Of a stretch of DNA of 64,000 nt, positions 40,701 to 49,330 are shown piece by piece. A program made the translations under genes and the position numbers. Source of the DNA: a virus. Numbering within the stretch: position 1 is the stretch's first letter; the number at the start of each line of letters is the position of its first letter. The notes under the pieces were generated by a model, which was not told the DNA's origin, made no database searches, and worked only from the letters and a program-made list of their open reading frames with translations. The stretch covers positions 1-64,000 of the IMG/VR virus record IMGVR_UViG_3300027741_000051, one strand, 5' to 3'.

Positions 40701-43096
40701 ACCCATATACAGCTTTTGTTCCTGGTGAGGGTACACCTGGTGTTCCATCAAACTTGTCTATCAATAAAATTATTCACAAGCGTTGGGCTAAAGAAGATAT
40801 TACAGATTTAGAAACCCGTGTTAATAATTTAGAATATTATACATCATTAAGTATTTTGGAACAAAAAGCTAGTTCTTTACAAATTCCTGATGCTAATGGT
40901 TTAAATCGTTTTAAGAATGGTATATTGGTTGATGATTTTTCATCATTTGGAACAGCAGACACACAAAATCCAGACTATGCTGCAAACATCAATGTTCGTA
41001 AAAATCAACTAACTGCATTGCAATTGGTTGATAATTTTCAACTCCAAAATCCTGTTGTGCTTGCGAGTTTAGGAACGATAGCAAATACAAATAGTTATAG
41101 AATTAATAGCATCAATGGTGCTCAAACAAATCTGTTTACTTTACCATACACAACAGAAAATGTTGCTGTTCAACCACTTGCAAGTAGTACAGTTTCTGTA
41201 AATCCATTCAATGTTTCAGTCCAACAGGGGTTATTACAAATGAACCCACCAATGGACAATTGGGTAGATAACAATCAAGCACCAGCGATTTTAGTTACTA
41301 ATCCTAATTTTCAAATATATCAAGCCACAACTGGTGTTAACTTGTTAAATTCAGGTGATTATCAAACTATTCCAGGAACATTATCATCAAGTAGTAGTTC
41401 TAGCTCAAGCGTATCCACTACTAGTACATCTAGGACAACTACTGTAAGCACAACAACGCAAACATATGCAAGTCAAATTCAAAATGTTACTTCAGGTGCA
41501 TATAATCCTACTTCTTCCACATTTGGAATTAATAATGGATACTTGACTAATATTACAGTATTGCCTTACATTAGACCGCAACAAGTTATTATTCGTGCAT
41601 CTGGTTTGTTGGTCAATTCAAATGTATCGACATTCTTTGATGGTGTAGATGTATCACGATACATGACTGCTCCAAATACAATTGAATTGACAGGTGTTTC
41701 TGGCACATTTAATAATGATGATATTATTGGTTTTTATATTGCCAGTGTGTTCTATCCAATTGCTCGTGTAACAACTGTTTATTATTATACAGATACGACA
41801 AAAGTTCGTTTATATGTTTCAGATATTCTTGGTGTTCCTAATTTATTAGGATCTACAACTTTAAGGAATGCAACATTTGACTCTAGTGGAAATTACTTGT
41901 CTTCTTCTGCATCAGGAACAGTAGCCTCTAATTCAGTAATAAACATAAGCCAAAGTGGTTCAATTAGTGGTGTTGGTGGTGGTTGGTCAAATACATTAAA
42001 TGGTAATACAACAACACAAATATTTGGAACACCAATAGTACAAGGTTATTCATCACTATTGAATAACTATGGAGTTTGGGGTGATGGAACTAATAGTACC
42101 AATTTCAATTTTACCTCACCCGTCACACTCACAGCTAACGGAATTTACACGATAGAGGTTGGTGCATCAGGTTCAGCAACAGTTTATGCGAATGGTACAA
42201 GCATTGGAACTTCTTTAACGAACACACCAGCATCAACAACAACTTTTACTTATACAGTATCAAATGCACCAACAACGGTAAAACTTGGATGGACCGCAAC
42301 AAGTTCAGGTACAACAACATCAGCTTTTGGTGCAACAATTAAGAATGCATCAAACACGATAGTGTATACTACAATTAATCCACCGATTACATATACTAAT
42401 GCAGGAACTTCGGTTAGAATGCCAGCTGGCGCAGAGTGGTTTGTTGGTGCAACTCAATTAAGATTGGATCCAGCTACTGCTTCAAATACTTCTAGTTACT
42501 ATGTTGGTTCAACAATTAACATTACATCAAAATATGTTTACAGTCTCGATGTATCTGCAACATATGTTCCACCTCCACCAAAACCTTCTGGAGGTGGCGG
42601 TGGTGGAGGTAAAATTATCTGTACCAAACTATACCAATTGGGACTAATGGATGAATCAATTTACAAGGCGGACCAAGAATTTGGTGAATTGTTAAAATTG
42701 AATGACCCTGCGGCCTATCATGGTTATATTCGTTGGGCTACAGTTGTTGTTGATTGGATGTCCGGTGAAGGTCCACAATGTATGTTCTGGATTAAAGATG
42801 ATAAGAAGCGTTCTGAAGTCCAAGCAAAACTTGCAACAAAATGGGCTCATAGAATTGCAACACCTTGGGCTGAACATATGGCATATATAATGGGTAAGAG
42901 AGATAAAGATAATCTCGCTGGTAAAATTATTATGAATATTGGTAAACCAATTAGTAAAATAGTCAACTTATTACCAAGAAAAGACAAGCAAGCTGGTATA
43001 GTAACAGGTTACGGAATGTGGGCACTATTTGCTTTCTTATATACAATTAGTAGAGTTTTTGGTGATAAATCATTTCCCAAGACAATAAATAATTAA
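37784..43096 (+). CDS. DUF4815 giant baseplate/tail protein with C-terminal module
   Basis: A 1770-aa protein. The start FNVGPYFDDFDPSKNFHRIL, FKPGSAVQARELTQSQTI is the DUF4815 signature, found in T4-like aquatic phages at the place of T4 gp9-gp10. A Ser/Thr-rich hinge lies near 1200-1230. After PPPPKPSGGGGGGG (about 1597-1609) comes a distinct 160-residue C-terminal domain (CTKLYQLGLMDESIYKADQEF, WATVVVDWMSGEGPQ, ATPWAEHMAY) with a hydrophobic end. The protein probably connects baseplate and fibres. AAGGAAAAAA precedes the ATG. Confidence 0.75.
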   Translation: MSLNFNVGPYFDDFDPSKNFHRILFKPGSAVQARELTQSQTILQNQISEFASAIYSTNTPVSGGQVTLNQQCYYIKLNNTYNGITVTAGNFAGQIIQDSTGTILARVIATAETTTSGSTVGDPPTLIVTYLSGAQFTDGSVISTSTGSTYYASVATSTTTVVNSVSTTISSTGLSSVASIANGVFYVVNGYSISNSTGIQYSIGNFVTVNPQTIILDKYDNLPSYRIGLQITETIYDYINDSSLLDPAIGASNYQAPGADRYVITLTLITLPLTLGNDDNFIELVRIENGNILKQVDGTVYSTIDDYFAKRDYETNGDYIVNDFKLTPSANSTSNTTYDLSISKGVAYVHGYRVENQSDIKLTNTRAQSVANISNNPVYVDYGNYFVVDTSNGVFDISTLPQVDLHCVPAANIVSTNTTTYSSTLIGSAFMRNLKYNSGTGTNTKTYIFNAYISDFAANTLSGNVTSGTATTFTINDTNGSFSATSNSYFNVTVSMNTGGIIDLRNITSYNGASKVVNVDSPFTVTPTATSTFSLIYENYDVESIVKTAGSGSYALTANVNINAASGKVNGLANSDTILYSQVSPELIFQIGYPYVAQLTTTSYFTQRVYRSKTFTGNTLTLQATSGNASNPLRFEGTGTLDSSSAPQLFMVVDNSTGNVLDFTTSGNTISISSDKTQATFTVGSGVGTNKNVTIIAQVQASSGDSSSYVLKSKSLVTGNTVTVGTLASVSGTNSYQDLTKGQITISKTDITATGKMSLYVNDVKRIVGVFDSGVAGTNPSGSLSNYTDITSYFTLDNGQRDSFYDHASVSLIPGAPIPSGNILVAVDYYSHTQASSGDGYFSIQSYNTSGSTYGGVSSSAEAYAQIGSYTAKDGVQYALRDCIDFRPCRVNGQTAYVWEYSGTQTSTNDIGMLIPNNLSNFTGFYQYYLGRNDKLVLTKDKSFNIIQGTPSVNPLLPNEPSGSMIIANLFHDPYTAFVPGEGTPGVPSNLSINKIIHKRWAKEDITDLETRVNNLEYYTSLSILEQKASSLQIPDANGLNRFKNGILVDDFSSFGTADTQNPDYAANINVRKNQLTALQLVDNFQLQNPVVLASLGTIANTNSYRINSINGAQTNLFTLPYTTENVAVQPLASSTVSVNPFNVSVQQGLLQMNPPMDNWVDNNQAPAILVTNPNFQIYQATTGVNLLNSGDYQTIPGTLSSSSSSSSSVSTTSTSRTTTVSTTTQTYASQIQNVTSGAYNPTSSTFGINNGYLTNITVLPYIRPQQVIIRASGLLVNSNVSTFFDGVDVSRYMTAPNTIELTGVSGTFNNDDIIGFYIASVFYPIARVTTVYYYTDTTKVRLYVSDILGVPNLLGSTTLRNATFDSSGNYLSSSASGTVASNSVINISQSGSISGVGGGWSNTLNGNTTTQIFGTPIVQGYSSLLNNYGVWGDGTNSTNFNFTSPVTLTANGIYTIEVGASGSATVYANGTSIGTSLTNTPASTTTFTYTVSNAPTTVKLGWTATSSGTTTSAFGATIKNASNTIVYTTINPPITYTNAGTSVRMPAGAEWFVGATQLRLDPATASNTSSYYVGSTINITSKYVYSLDVSATYVPPPPKPSGGGGGGGKIICTKLYQLGLMDESIYKADQEFGELLKLNDPAAYHGYIRWATVVVDWMSGEGPQCMFWIKDDKKRSEVQAKLATKWAHRIATPWAEHMAYIMGKRDKDNLAGKIIMNIGKPISKIVNLLPRKDKQAGIVTGYGMWALFAFLYTISRVFGDKSFPKTINN
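43084..43091 (+). promoter_or_regulatory. Candidate late promoter (AATAAATA)
   Basis: AATAAATA at the end of the DUF4815 gene, 24 bases before ATG 43116. Position fits a late promoter for the next tail protein. Confidence 0.4.
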
Positions 43097-43115
43097 TAAA
43101 ATTTTGGAAAAATAA

Positions 43116-45308
43116 ATGACAACACTTTATCGCTCAAGTCTTTACACTTATTCTGCAACCATTACAGCATATGATCCGGTAACAAAACTTGTTACACTTA
43201 GTACTCCTGTAAATTTATCGTTGGGTACAAATACAGAAATGGGTGGAGATATTAGTTCTCGTTATTCCATTTCAGGCAATTTAACTAAAATTAGCTCGGC
43301 GGTGCAAACTGGAAACTCATTAGCTAAACCTTCGACAGATGAAGCTGGTAATTTTGTTGGTATTTTCAATGTTCCTTCCACTACATTTCAAACCGGAAGT
43401 AGAGTATTTCGCGTAGATAATAGAACTGTGGCCACAGATTTAACAACCGCAACAACATTTGCCGAAGGAACATTTGTCGCCTCAGGTCTTTCAACATCCT
43501 CACAAAAATTAGATTTTGCACCTTCAATAGATTCTTCTAAATCTGTATTTACTCAAGTAAATCAAAGAGCCAATCAATTAATTAGTTCAGTTACAACGAC
43601 TCGTTCTACTACCGTACAAACAGGTAATAGTGATCCGGTTGCACAAACATTTATTGTTTCAAAAGATAATTACCCCAATGGCATTTTCTTATACTCAATC
43701 AAATTATTTTTCTATTCAAAACCTTCAACAAATATTCCAGTAAAAATTAGTGTTGTACCTACAATTAATGGTTATCCTGATGGTTCTACATTAGATTACT
43801 CTACGGTTATGTTACTTCCAAACCAAGTAAACACATCCAGCACACCACATTATTTGGATCCAAGTGCTTATACAGAATTTGTTTTTGATGCACCGGTTTA
43901 TATTCAATCTGGTGTATTGTACGCTTTTATTGTTAATTCAGCTTCTAAAGATTATGTACTTTATTATGGTCAACAAAATCAAATAGCTGTACCCTCTACT
44001 GCAAAAGCTAATGTATCAGATGCAAATCCAAGTAATCCAACAAAAATTGGTGCAGCTCCTTATGTTGGTGCTTTGTTTGAATCTCAAAATGGTATAACAT
44101 GGTCAGCAGACCAAACAAAAGATTTGATGTTTGTTATTGATAAATGTGTGTTCTCTACAACCACAGCTTCGGTTCAGTTTACTGTACCCAAAGGTTTGCC
44201 ATTTAGAAAAATGGGCAACCAAGATATTTTGAATAAGATAGATGCGAATAGTGCCTCACAGATATTTGGTAATTATTCTCCAAGTAGAGTTTATGATGCA
44301 ATGAATATCACCACAACTGACCTTGCACCAACAGGAACAAGTATCAATTATTCATATACAGCAACATTAAAGACTGGAAATGTACCAACAGGTACAAATT
44401 CAATTACTCCTGGAAGATTAGGAAGTCCTTTACCTGATGACATTTACTTAAATGATGGAAATGGAGAAAGAACCCTATTAAAGTATTCAAATAATTCCTT
44501 CTCATTGTATGCAACAATGGCCACAAGTGATCCTAACGTGACCCCAATCATTTCGGACGATGGTGTTACGATGTATGCGATTTCTTATCTCATCAATAAC
44601 ATGGGAATTGGTAATAATGTTATATCTATTACCAATCCAGGTTATGGTTATAACGTCAATGCAACAACAATATCAATTTCAAGTCCAGATGTTGGTTCAA
44701 ATGTTGCAACATTAGGATTTACTGCAAATGCCAACGGTGCAATTACTTCTGTATATGCAATTACACCAGGTTCTGGTTATCTAACATCACCAACAATTAC
44801 AATTTCCAATCCAGCTACTCGCGGAGGAAATGCAAATGCTGTTGTTACAGTAACAGGTGAAACATCATCAAAAGGTGGTAATTCATATGCAAAATATTTC
44901 ACTAAGAAAGTTGTACTTGCACCAGGAAATGATTCAGGTGATTTAAGAGTATTTTATACTGCATATAAACCATTAGGTACAGCTATCTATGTTTATTACA
45001 AAATTTTGAATTCATTAGATACAGCTCCGTTTGAATCAGGTAACTGGCAGTTGATGACAACTATGCAGAATCCAAATACATTTTCCACATCTAGAACCGA
45101 TTTGTATGAATATGAAGCTGCGCCTGGCATTTATGCAAGTAACCAAGCAAACAACAGCATCAGTTATGTAAGTGCAACAACAGGTCAAAAGTATACATCA
45201 TTTATTCAATTTGCAATCAAAATTGTTTTAGCGACAAGTGATAATACAAATGTTCCTTTCTTAACTGATATTCGTGCATTAGCATTGCCAGCAGGAACAG
45301 GAATCTAA
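43116..45308 (+). CDS. Baseplate/tail-fibre connector-like protein (730 aa)
   Basis: A 730-aa beta-rich protein with DPVAQTFIVSKDNYPNGIFLYSIKLFF, a motif often found in the second half of DUF4815-type proteins in cyanophages, so it may be the split partner of the 1770-aa protein. Later segments have the NPGYGYNVNATTISISSP and TPGSGYLTSPTITISNP repeats also seen in gp6 and gp7-like. Function is inferred to be attachment of fibres to the wedge. Confidence 0.65.
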   Translation: MTTLYRSSLYTYSATITAYDPVTKLVTLSTPVNLSLGTNTEMGGDISSRYSISGNLTKISSAVQTGNSLAKPSTDEAGNFVGIFNVPSTTFQTGSRVFRVDNRTVATDLTTATTFAEGTFVASGLSTSSQKLDFAPSIDSSKSVFTQVNQRANQLISSVTTTRSTTVQTGNSDPVAQTFIVSKDNYPNGIFLYSIKLFFYSKPSTNIPVKISVVPTINGYPDGSTLDYSTVMLLPNQVNTSSTPHYLDPSAYTEFVFDAPVYIQSGVLYAFIVNSASKDYVLYYGQQNQIAVPSTAKANVSDANPSNPTKIGAAPYVGALFESQNGITWSADQTKDLMFVIDKCVFSTTTASVQFTVPKGLPFRKMGNQDILNKIDANSASQIFGNYSPSRVYDAMNITTTDLAPTGTSINYSYTATLKTGNVPTGTNSITPGRLGSPLPDDIYLNDGNGERTLLKYSNNSFSLYATMATSDPNVTPIISDDGVTMYAISYLINNMGIGNNVISITNPGYGYNVNATTISISSPDVGSNVATLGFTANANGAITSVYAITPGSGYLTSPTITISNPATRGGNANAVVTVTGETSSKGGNSYAKYFTKKVVLAPGNDSGDLRVFYTAYKPLGTAIYVYYKILNSLDTAPFESGNWQLMTTMQNPNTFSTSRTDLYEYEAAPGIYASNQANNSISYVSATTGQKYTSFIQFAIKIVLATSDNTNVPFLTDIRALALPAGTGI

Positions 45309-45309
45309 A

Positions 45310-45531
45310 ATGGAACTAGTAAGAGTTACTGGAACAAATTTTGTTCGTGATATAAACAGTAGAGCTCTTTTGCCTACAGATAGTACAGAAAAAAATGAGT
45401 ATTATAATAAACTTAGGTTGGTAAAGATTCAAAAAGAAGAAATAAATAAAGTAAAATCAGAAATAGATTGCATCAAATCGGACATGTCCGAGATTAAATC
45501 GTTGTTGCAACAATTACTAATAAAAGGTTAA
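45310..45531 (+). CDS. Short coiled-coil protein (73 aa)
   Basis: A 73-aa protein with FVRDINSRALLPTD, then a heptad-rich helix (KSEIDCIKSDMSEIKSLLQQLL) at residues 45-70. Short proteins with this layout precede fibre genes in many T4-like aquatic phages. It could be a trimerisation or attachment peptide. It starts 1 base after the 730-aa gene. Confidence 0.65.
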   Translation: MELVRVTGTNFVRDINSRALLPTDSTEKNEYYNKLRLVKIQKEEINKVKSEIDCIKSDMSEIKSLLQQLLIKG

Positions 45532-45532
45532 G

Positions 45533-48187
45533 ATGGCAAATACAGTCAATATTTTAGGTTTCGCCAACACATTTGGTGATTGGATTGTTGCAACAAACGC
45601 CGATTCAAATGAAATCAATTCAATCGGTAAGTATGATTGGACAAAAGATTCTGGTTCTTTGATTTTAAATGGAACAGGCACATCTCTATCTGTTGGAAAT
45701 AATGCTACAATTTCCGGATTATTACAAGTTACAGGTACATCTTCTTCTGCAACCATCGACAACAACTTAACTGTAGGTAAACAAGTATATTTCACAAATA
45801 CATCACAGAGTTTAGTTGCAAGTGGTTCGATTACTTCTAATGGAACTATCTACGCCACAAATACAGGTACTAGTTTATCAGTATCAAATAATTCAACCTT
45901 AGGTGGAACATTAAGTGTTTCTGGTACAACAACCATTTCTAACACAATCAATGTATTAGGTGCAGCAACATTACAAAATTCATTGACTGTAGGTGCAGGT
46001 GCAGGAATTACAGGAAACGTAAGTATAACAGGAAACACTTATACATCATTTTTAACTTCAAATAATAGAATTAATGCTGGCCAATTAACAGTAACTTCAA
46101 ATGGTAATTTTGGAGGTTCCATTATTGCAGCAACAAGCGCAGTTGTTAATGGTTATGATATTATTGCATACATCTTAGGAGCATTTACACAAGCTAATTC
46201 AGCTTATGGTTCCCAAAATACTACCGGAATATATTCCAATTCGGCATTTAGTTTTGCCAATTCTTCGTATTTGTTTGCTAATAATCTACAGTCTGGTGCT
46301 CAAACAATCAATAATATGACATTGACTGGATCATCACTTTCAGCAACAAATGCTGTTGGTGCTTTTCAATCATTGACAACATCAGGTTCAGTAACTGTTG
46401 GCGGTTCTTTTGTACTTAATGGAACAGTTGTTTATACAACAAATAATTTTGTAATAAATGCAAACACAAATACACCTGTTATAAGTTATTTTAGTGTTAA
46501 TAGAGGTACTGCAAATAATCAACCAACTGGTATTCCAAATGCCAATGCGACTATACGTTGGTATGAAACAGGTAAATATTTTGATATTTTAGATGTAAAC
46601 AATGGTACACAGTACTCACAAATCATGACTGCAAATATGATTTCTGATAGTACAACATCAACAAGCACAACAACAGTACCAACAAATAAAGTTTTAACTG
46701 GTGCTTTTATCCAAGCAAATGCCGCTTTTAGTGCTGCTAATACGGCGGCTTTATCTGCACAACCTGCGTTTACACAAGCAAATTCAGCATATCAATCTCA
46801 AAATACGACAGGCACTTATGCTAACTCTGCATATTTGGCGGCAAATAATGCCAACGCTAATGCAATAACATCTGGTGCTTATGCTAACTCAGCATTTAGT
46901 GCTGCTAATACGGCGGCTTTATCTGCACAACCTGCATTTATTCAGGCAAACGCTGCGTATACACAAGCAAATACAGCAACAACAAATGCAGCTACAGCAG
47001 ACACTAAAGCAGTAACATCAGGTTCTTATGCAAATTCAGCTTTCACAACGGCAAATAATGCATTACCAAGAACTGGTGGTACATTGTCTGGTGATTTAGG
47101 TGTCACAGGTAATTTATTTGTCAATGGAACTTCTTCATATATTAATGTTTCAACCTTCCAAACAGTTGATTCATTGATTGAATTAGCTGCGAACAATTTA
47201 TCGGATACAGTTGACATTGGTTTTTATGGCCAATATGTAAGTGCAGGTACAAAATATGCAGGTTTAGTAAGAGTTGCAGGAAGTAATTATTATCTATTCC
47301 AAGGTCTAGCAACAAATCCAACAAGTAACTCAGTTGGTGCTATAGTGTATGCAAATTATGGAACACTAAATGCAAATATTGCTGCAGGACAAATAACTTC
47401 TTCACAACCTGTTCCAGTTTCATCTGGTGGTACAGGAGTTGCATCTTCTACCGGAACAGGTTCAGTTGTACTTTCAAATACTCCAACTTTAGTAACACCT
47501 GTACTTGGCACACCAAATTCAGGTACATTGACAAACTGTACTGGTTTGCCAGTTTCTACTGGTATTTCAGGTCTTGCCACAAATGTTGCTAATTTCTTAG
47601 CAACTTCCAATTCTGCCAATTTACTGGCAGCTGTTACTGATGAAACTGGTTCTGGTGCATTAGTTTTTGCAACAAGTCCCACTTTAGTAACTCCAATACT
47701 TGGTACTCCATCATCAGGTAATTTGAGCAATTGTACATTCCCAACATTGAATCAAAATACCACAGGTTCTGCTGCAACATTTACTAGCACAACACAGAAT
47801 TCTCAATTTAATTCAATTGGTATTGGTACGGCTGCTTCAACAACGGCTGGTGAAATTCGTGCAATTGGAACTATTACTGCATATTATTCTGATGATAAAC
47901 TAAAAACGAATTTAGGAAACATCATAGGTGCTTTAGATAAAGTTAAGTCACTCAATGGTTTCTATTATGAAGCTAATCAAACGGCACAAGATTTGGGTTA
48001 TAAAGTAAGGCGCGAAGTTGGTGTATCTGCACAACAAGTACAATCAGTTTTACCTGAAATTGTTCATCCTGCACCTATAGATAGTCAATATTTGACAATT
48101 AATTATGAACGTCTGGTGCCATTATTGATTGAGGCCATCAAAGAACTGAGTGACCAAGTAGAGGAACTGAAGGCAAAACTACCGTAA
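45533..48187 (+). CDS. Tail fibre with S74 intramolecular chaperone
   Basis: An 884-aa protein. The middle has xANxAxx heptads (AANNANANAITSGAYANSAF). A fibre module with LIELAANNLSDTVDIGFYG lies near 545-570. The C-terminal 100 residues are a peptidase S74 chaperone: YSDDKLKTN (catalytic Ser/Asp region), VGVSAQQVQSVLPEIV, LTINYERLVPLLIEAIKEL and a final coiled coil. S74 domains trimerise the fibre and then cleave themselves off before the SDDK Ser. It is the only fibre here with this domain. Confidence 0.85.
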   Translation: MANTVNILGFANTFGDWIVATNADSNEINSIGKYDWTKDSGSLILNGTGTSLSVGNNATISGLLQVTGTSSSATIDNNLTVGKQVYFTNTSQSLVASGSITSNGTIYATNTGTSLSVSNNSTLGGTLSVSGTTTISNTINVLGAATLQNSLTVGAGAGITGNVSITGNTYTSFLTSNNRINAGQLTVTSNGNFGGSIIAATSAVVNGYDIIAYILGAFTQANSAYGSQNTTGIYSNSAFSFANSSYLFANNLQSGAQTINNMTLTGSSLSATNAVGAFQSLTTSGSVTVGGSFVLNGTVVYTTNNFVINANTNTPVISYFSVNRGTANNQPTGIPNANATIRWYETGKYFDILDVNNGTQYSQIMTANMISDSTTSTSTTTVPTNKVLTGAFIQANAAFSAANTAALSAQPAFTQANSAYQSQNTTGTYANSAYLAANNANANAITSGAYANSAFSAANTAALSAQPAFIQANAAYTQANTATTNAATADTKAVTSGSYANSAFTTANNALPRTGGTLSGDLGVTGNLFVNGTSSYINVSTFQTVDSLIELAANNLSDTVDIGFYGQYVSAGTKYAGLVRVAGSNYYLFQGLATNPTSNSVGAIVYANYGTLNANIAAGQITSSQPVPVSSGGTGVASSTGTGSVVLSNTPTLVTPVLGTPNSGTLTNCTGLPVSTGISGLATNVANFLATSNSANLLAAVTDETGSGALVFATSPTLVTPILGTPSSGNLSNCTFPTLNQNTTGSAATFTSTTQNSQFNSIGIGTAASTTAGEIRAIGTITAYYSDDKLKTNLGNIIGALDKVKSLNGFYYEANQTAQDLGYKVRREVGVSAQQVQSVLPEIVHPAPIDSQYLTINYERLVPLLIEAIKELSDQVEELKAKLP

Positions 48188-48194
48188 AAAATAT

Positions 48195-48202
48195 CATAAA
48201 TA
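48195..48202 (+). promoter_or_regulatory. Candidate late promoter (CATAAATA)
   Basis: CATAAATA in the 46-base gap, 31 bases before ATG 48234. Confidence 0.45.
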
Positions 48203-48233
48203 TGTTGAGTGCAGAAAATAAAAGGTACAACAA

Positions 48234-48599
48234 ATGGCCGCAGGATATTCAGACCAATATTTGGAACAAGGTTCCACTTTTACATCACAACTAACATTAG
48301 CTGACGATTACGGAAGCCCTTATAATCTTACAGGATTTACTGTATCATCAAGAGCTAAAAAGTCTTATACCACCGCCAATGTTGCGTTCAATATTACAAC
48401 AACAATTACCAGTGCAAACAACGGAATTATAACACTTTCTTTAACTGCGCCAGTAACCGCAAACATTCCGTATGGCAAGTATGTGTATGATGTTATCACA
48501 ACAAGTGCAACAAATCAAGTTTCTAGGGTGTTAGAAGGACAAATTTATGTATCTCCAGGAGTTACTGGTGTAACCAATTCTTATGGTACAGATGCATAA
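48234..48599 (+). CDS. Small virion-type beta protein (121 aa)
   Basis: A 121-aa protein: YLEQGSTFTSQLTLADDYGSPYNLTGFTV, then SANNGIITLSLTAPVTANIPYGKYVYDV and VLEGQIYVSPGVT. This Ig-like or BppU-like beta pattern is frequent in phage tail regions and often precedes fibre genes. It is probably an attachment or baseplate adaptor. It overlaps the next gene by one base. Confidence 0.65.
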   Translation: MAAGYSDQYLEQGSTFTSQLTLADDYGSPYNLTGFTVSSRAKKSYTTANVAFNITTTITSANNGIITLSLTAPVTANIPYGKYVYDVITTSATNQVSRVLEGQIYVSPGVTGVTNSYGTDA

Positions 48600-48976
48600 T
48601 GGCAACAGTAGTAGTAAATCCTATATCACAAATTAGTGTAAGGGTTGGACCAGGAGCACCCGCATCTGTACAATCCACTGCACAATTTTTAGGTGCATCA
48701 AGTCAATCTCAACAGATTCAGCAAATTTACGATGTAGCTAATTCAGCTTTATCTACTGCAAATACTGCTTTATCGCAAGTTTCTACAGCATATAATCAAT
48801 CAAACCTAGCTTTTGCAGCTGCAAATTCTGCGACTGCTGGAATAAATGCTGCTTTTATTGCCGCAAATTCTTCATATGCTAGTCAAAATACAACTGGAAT
48901 TTATGCAAATGCAGCTTTCTCTAAAGCAAATACAGCTGATTCAGATGCATTGGCTTATGCGATTGCATTAGGTTAA
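48599..48976 (+). CDS. Short fibre-like protein with heptads (125 aa)
   Basis: A 125-aa protein. Residues 1-30 are beta-like (VVVNPISQISVRVGPG); the rest is xANxAxx heptads (SALSTANTALSQVSTAYNQ, NTTGIYANAAFSKANTAD) as in the large fibres. It lacks any tip domain, so it may be an N-terminal anchor that pairs with a fibre, or a remnant of one. Confidence 0.6.
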   Translation: MATVVVNPISQISVRVGPGAPASVQSTAQFLGASSQSQQIQQIYDVANSALSTANTALSQVSTAYNQSNLAFAAANSATAGINAAFIAANSSYASQNTTGIYANAAFSKANTADSDALAYAIALG

Positions 48977-48982
48977 TAAATA
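48975..48982 (+). promoter_or_regulatory. Candidate late promoter (AATAAATA)
   Basis: AATAAATA 20 bases before ATG 49003, overlapping the stop codon of the previous gene. Confidence 0.35.
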
Positions 48983-49002
48983 TAAGTTATTAGGAAATAA
49001 AA

Positions 49003-49329
49003 ATGGCAAATAGTTTTAAAAATTATGGATCGGCCGCAGTCGGTACATCTCCGACAGTAGTGTATACAGCTGGCGCCGGAACTCAAGCCACAATTATTGG
49101 TATGTCAGTTGCAAATCTATTAAATACTTCAATATCTGCAAATGTTATTTTAAACATTAGTGGTTCAAATTTTTATATGGTAAAAAGTGCTCAGATTGAT
49201 CCAGGAAGTTCTTTAATTCCAATAGGCGGCGGCCAAAAAGTAGTATTGGAATCTGGTGATTATCTTTCAGTAAATACAAATACAGCTTCTTCAGTTGATG
49301 TGATAGTTAGTCTATTAGAAATAACATAA
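49003..49329 (+). CDS. Small conserved virion-type protein (108 aa)
   Basis: A 108-aa beta-rich protein (VGTSPTVVYTAGAGTQATIIGMSVANLL, GGGQKVVLESGDYLSVNT). This compact pattern is common in phage tail clusters. Role unknown; a beta-sandwich cap or decoration is plausible. It precedes the longest fibre by 1 base. Confidence 0.6.
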   Translation: MANSFKNYGSAAVGTSPTVVYTAGAGTQATIIGMSVANLLNTSISANVILNISGSNFYMVKSAQIDPGSSLIPIGGGQKVVLESGDYLSVNTNTASSVDVIVSLLEIT

Positions 49330-49330
49330 C

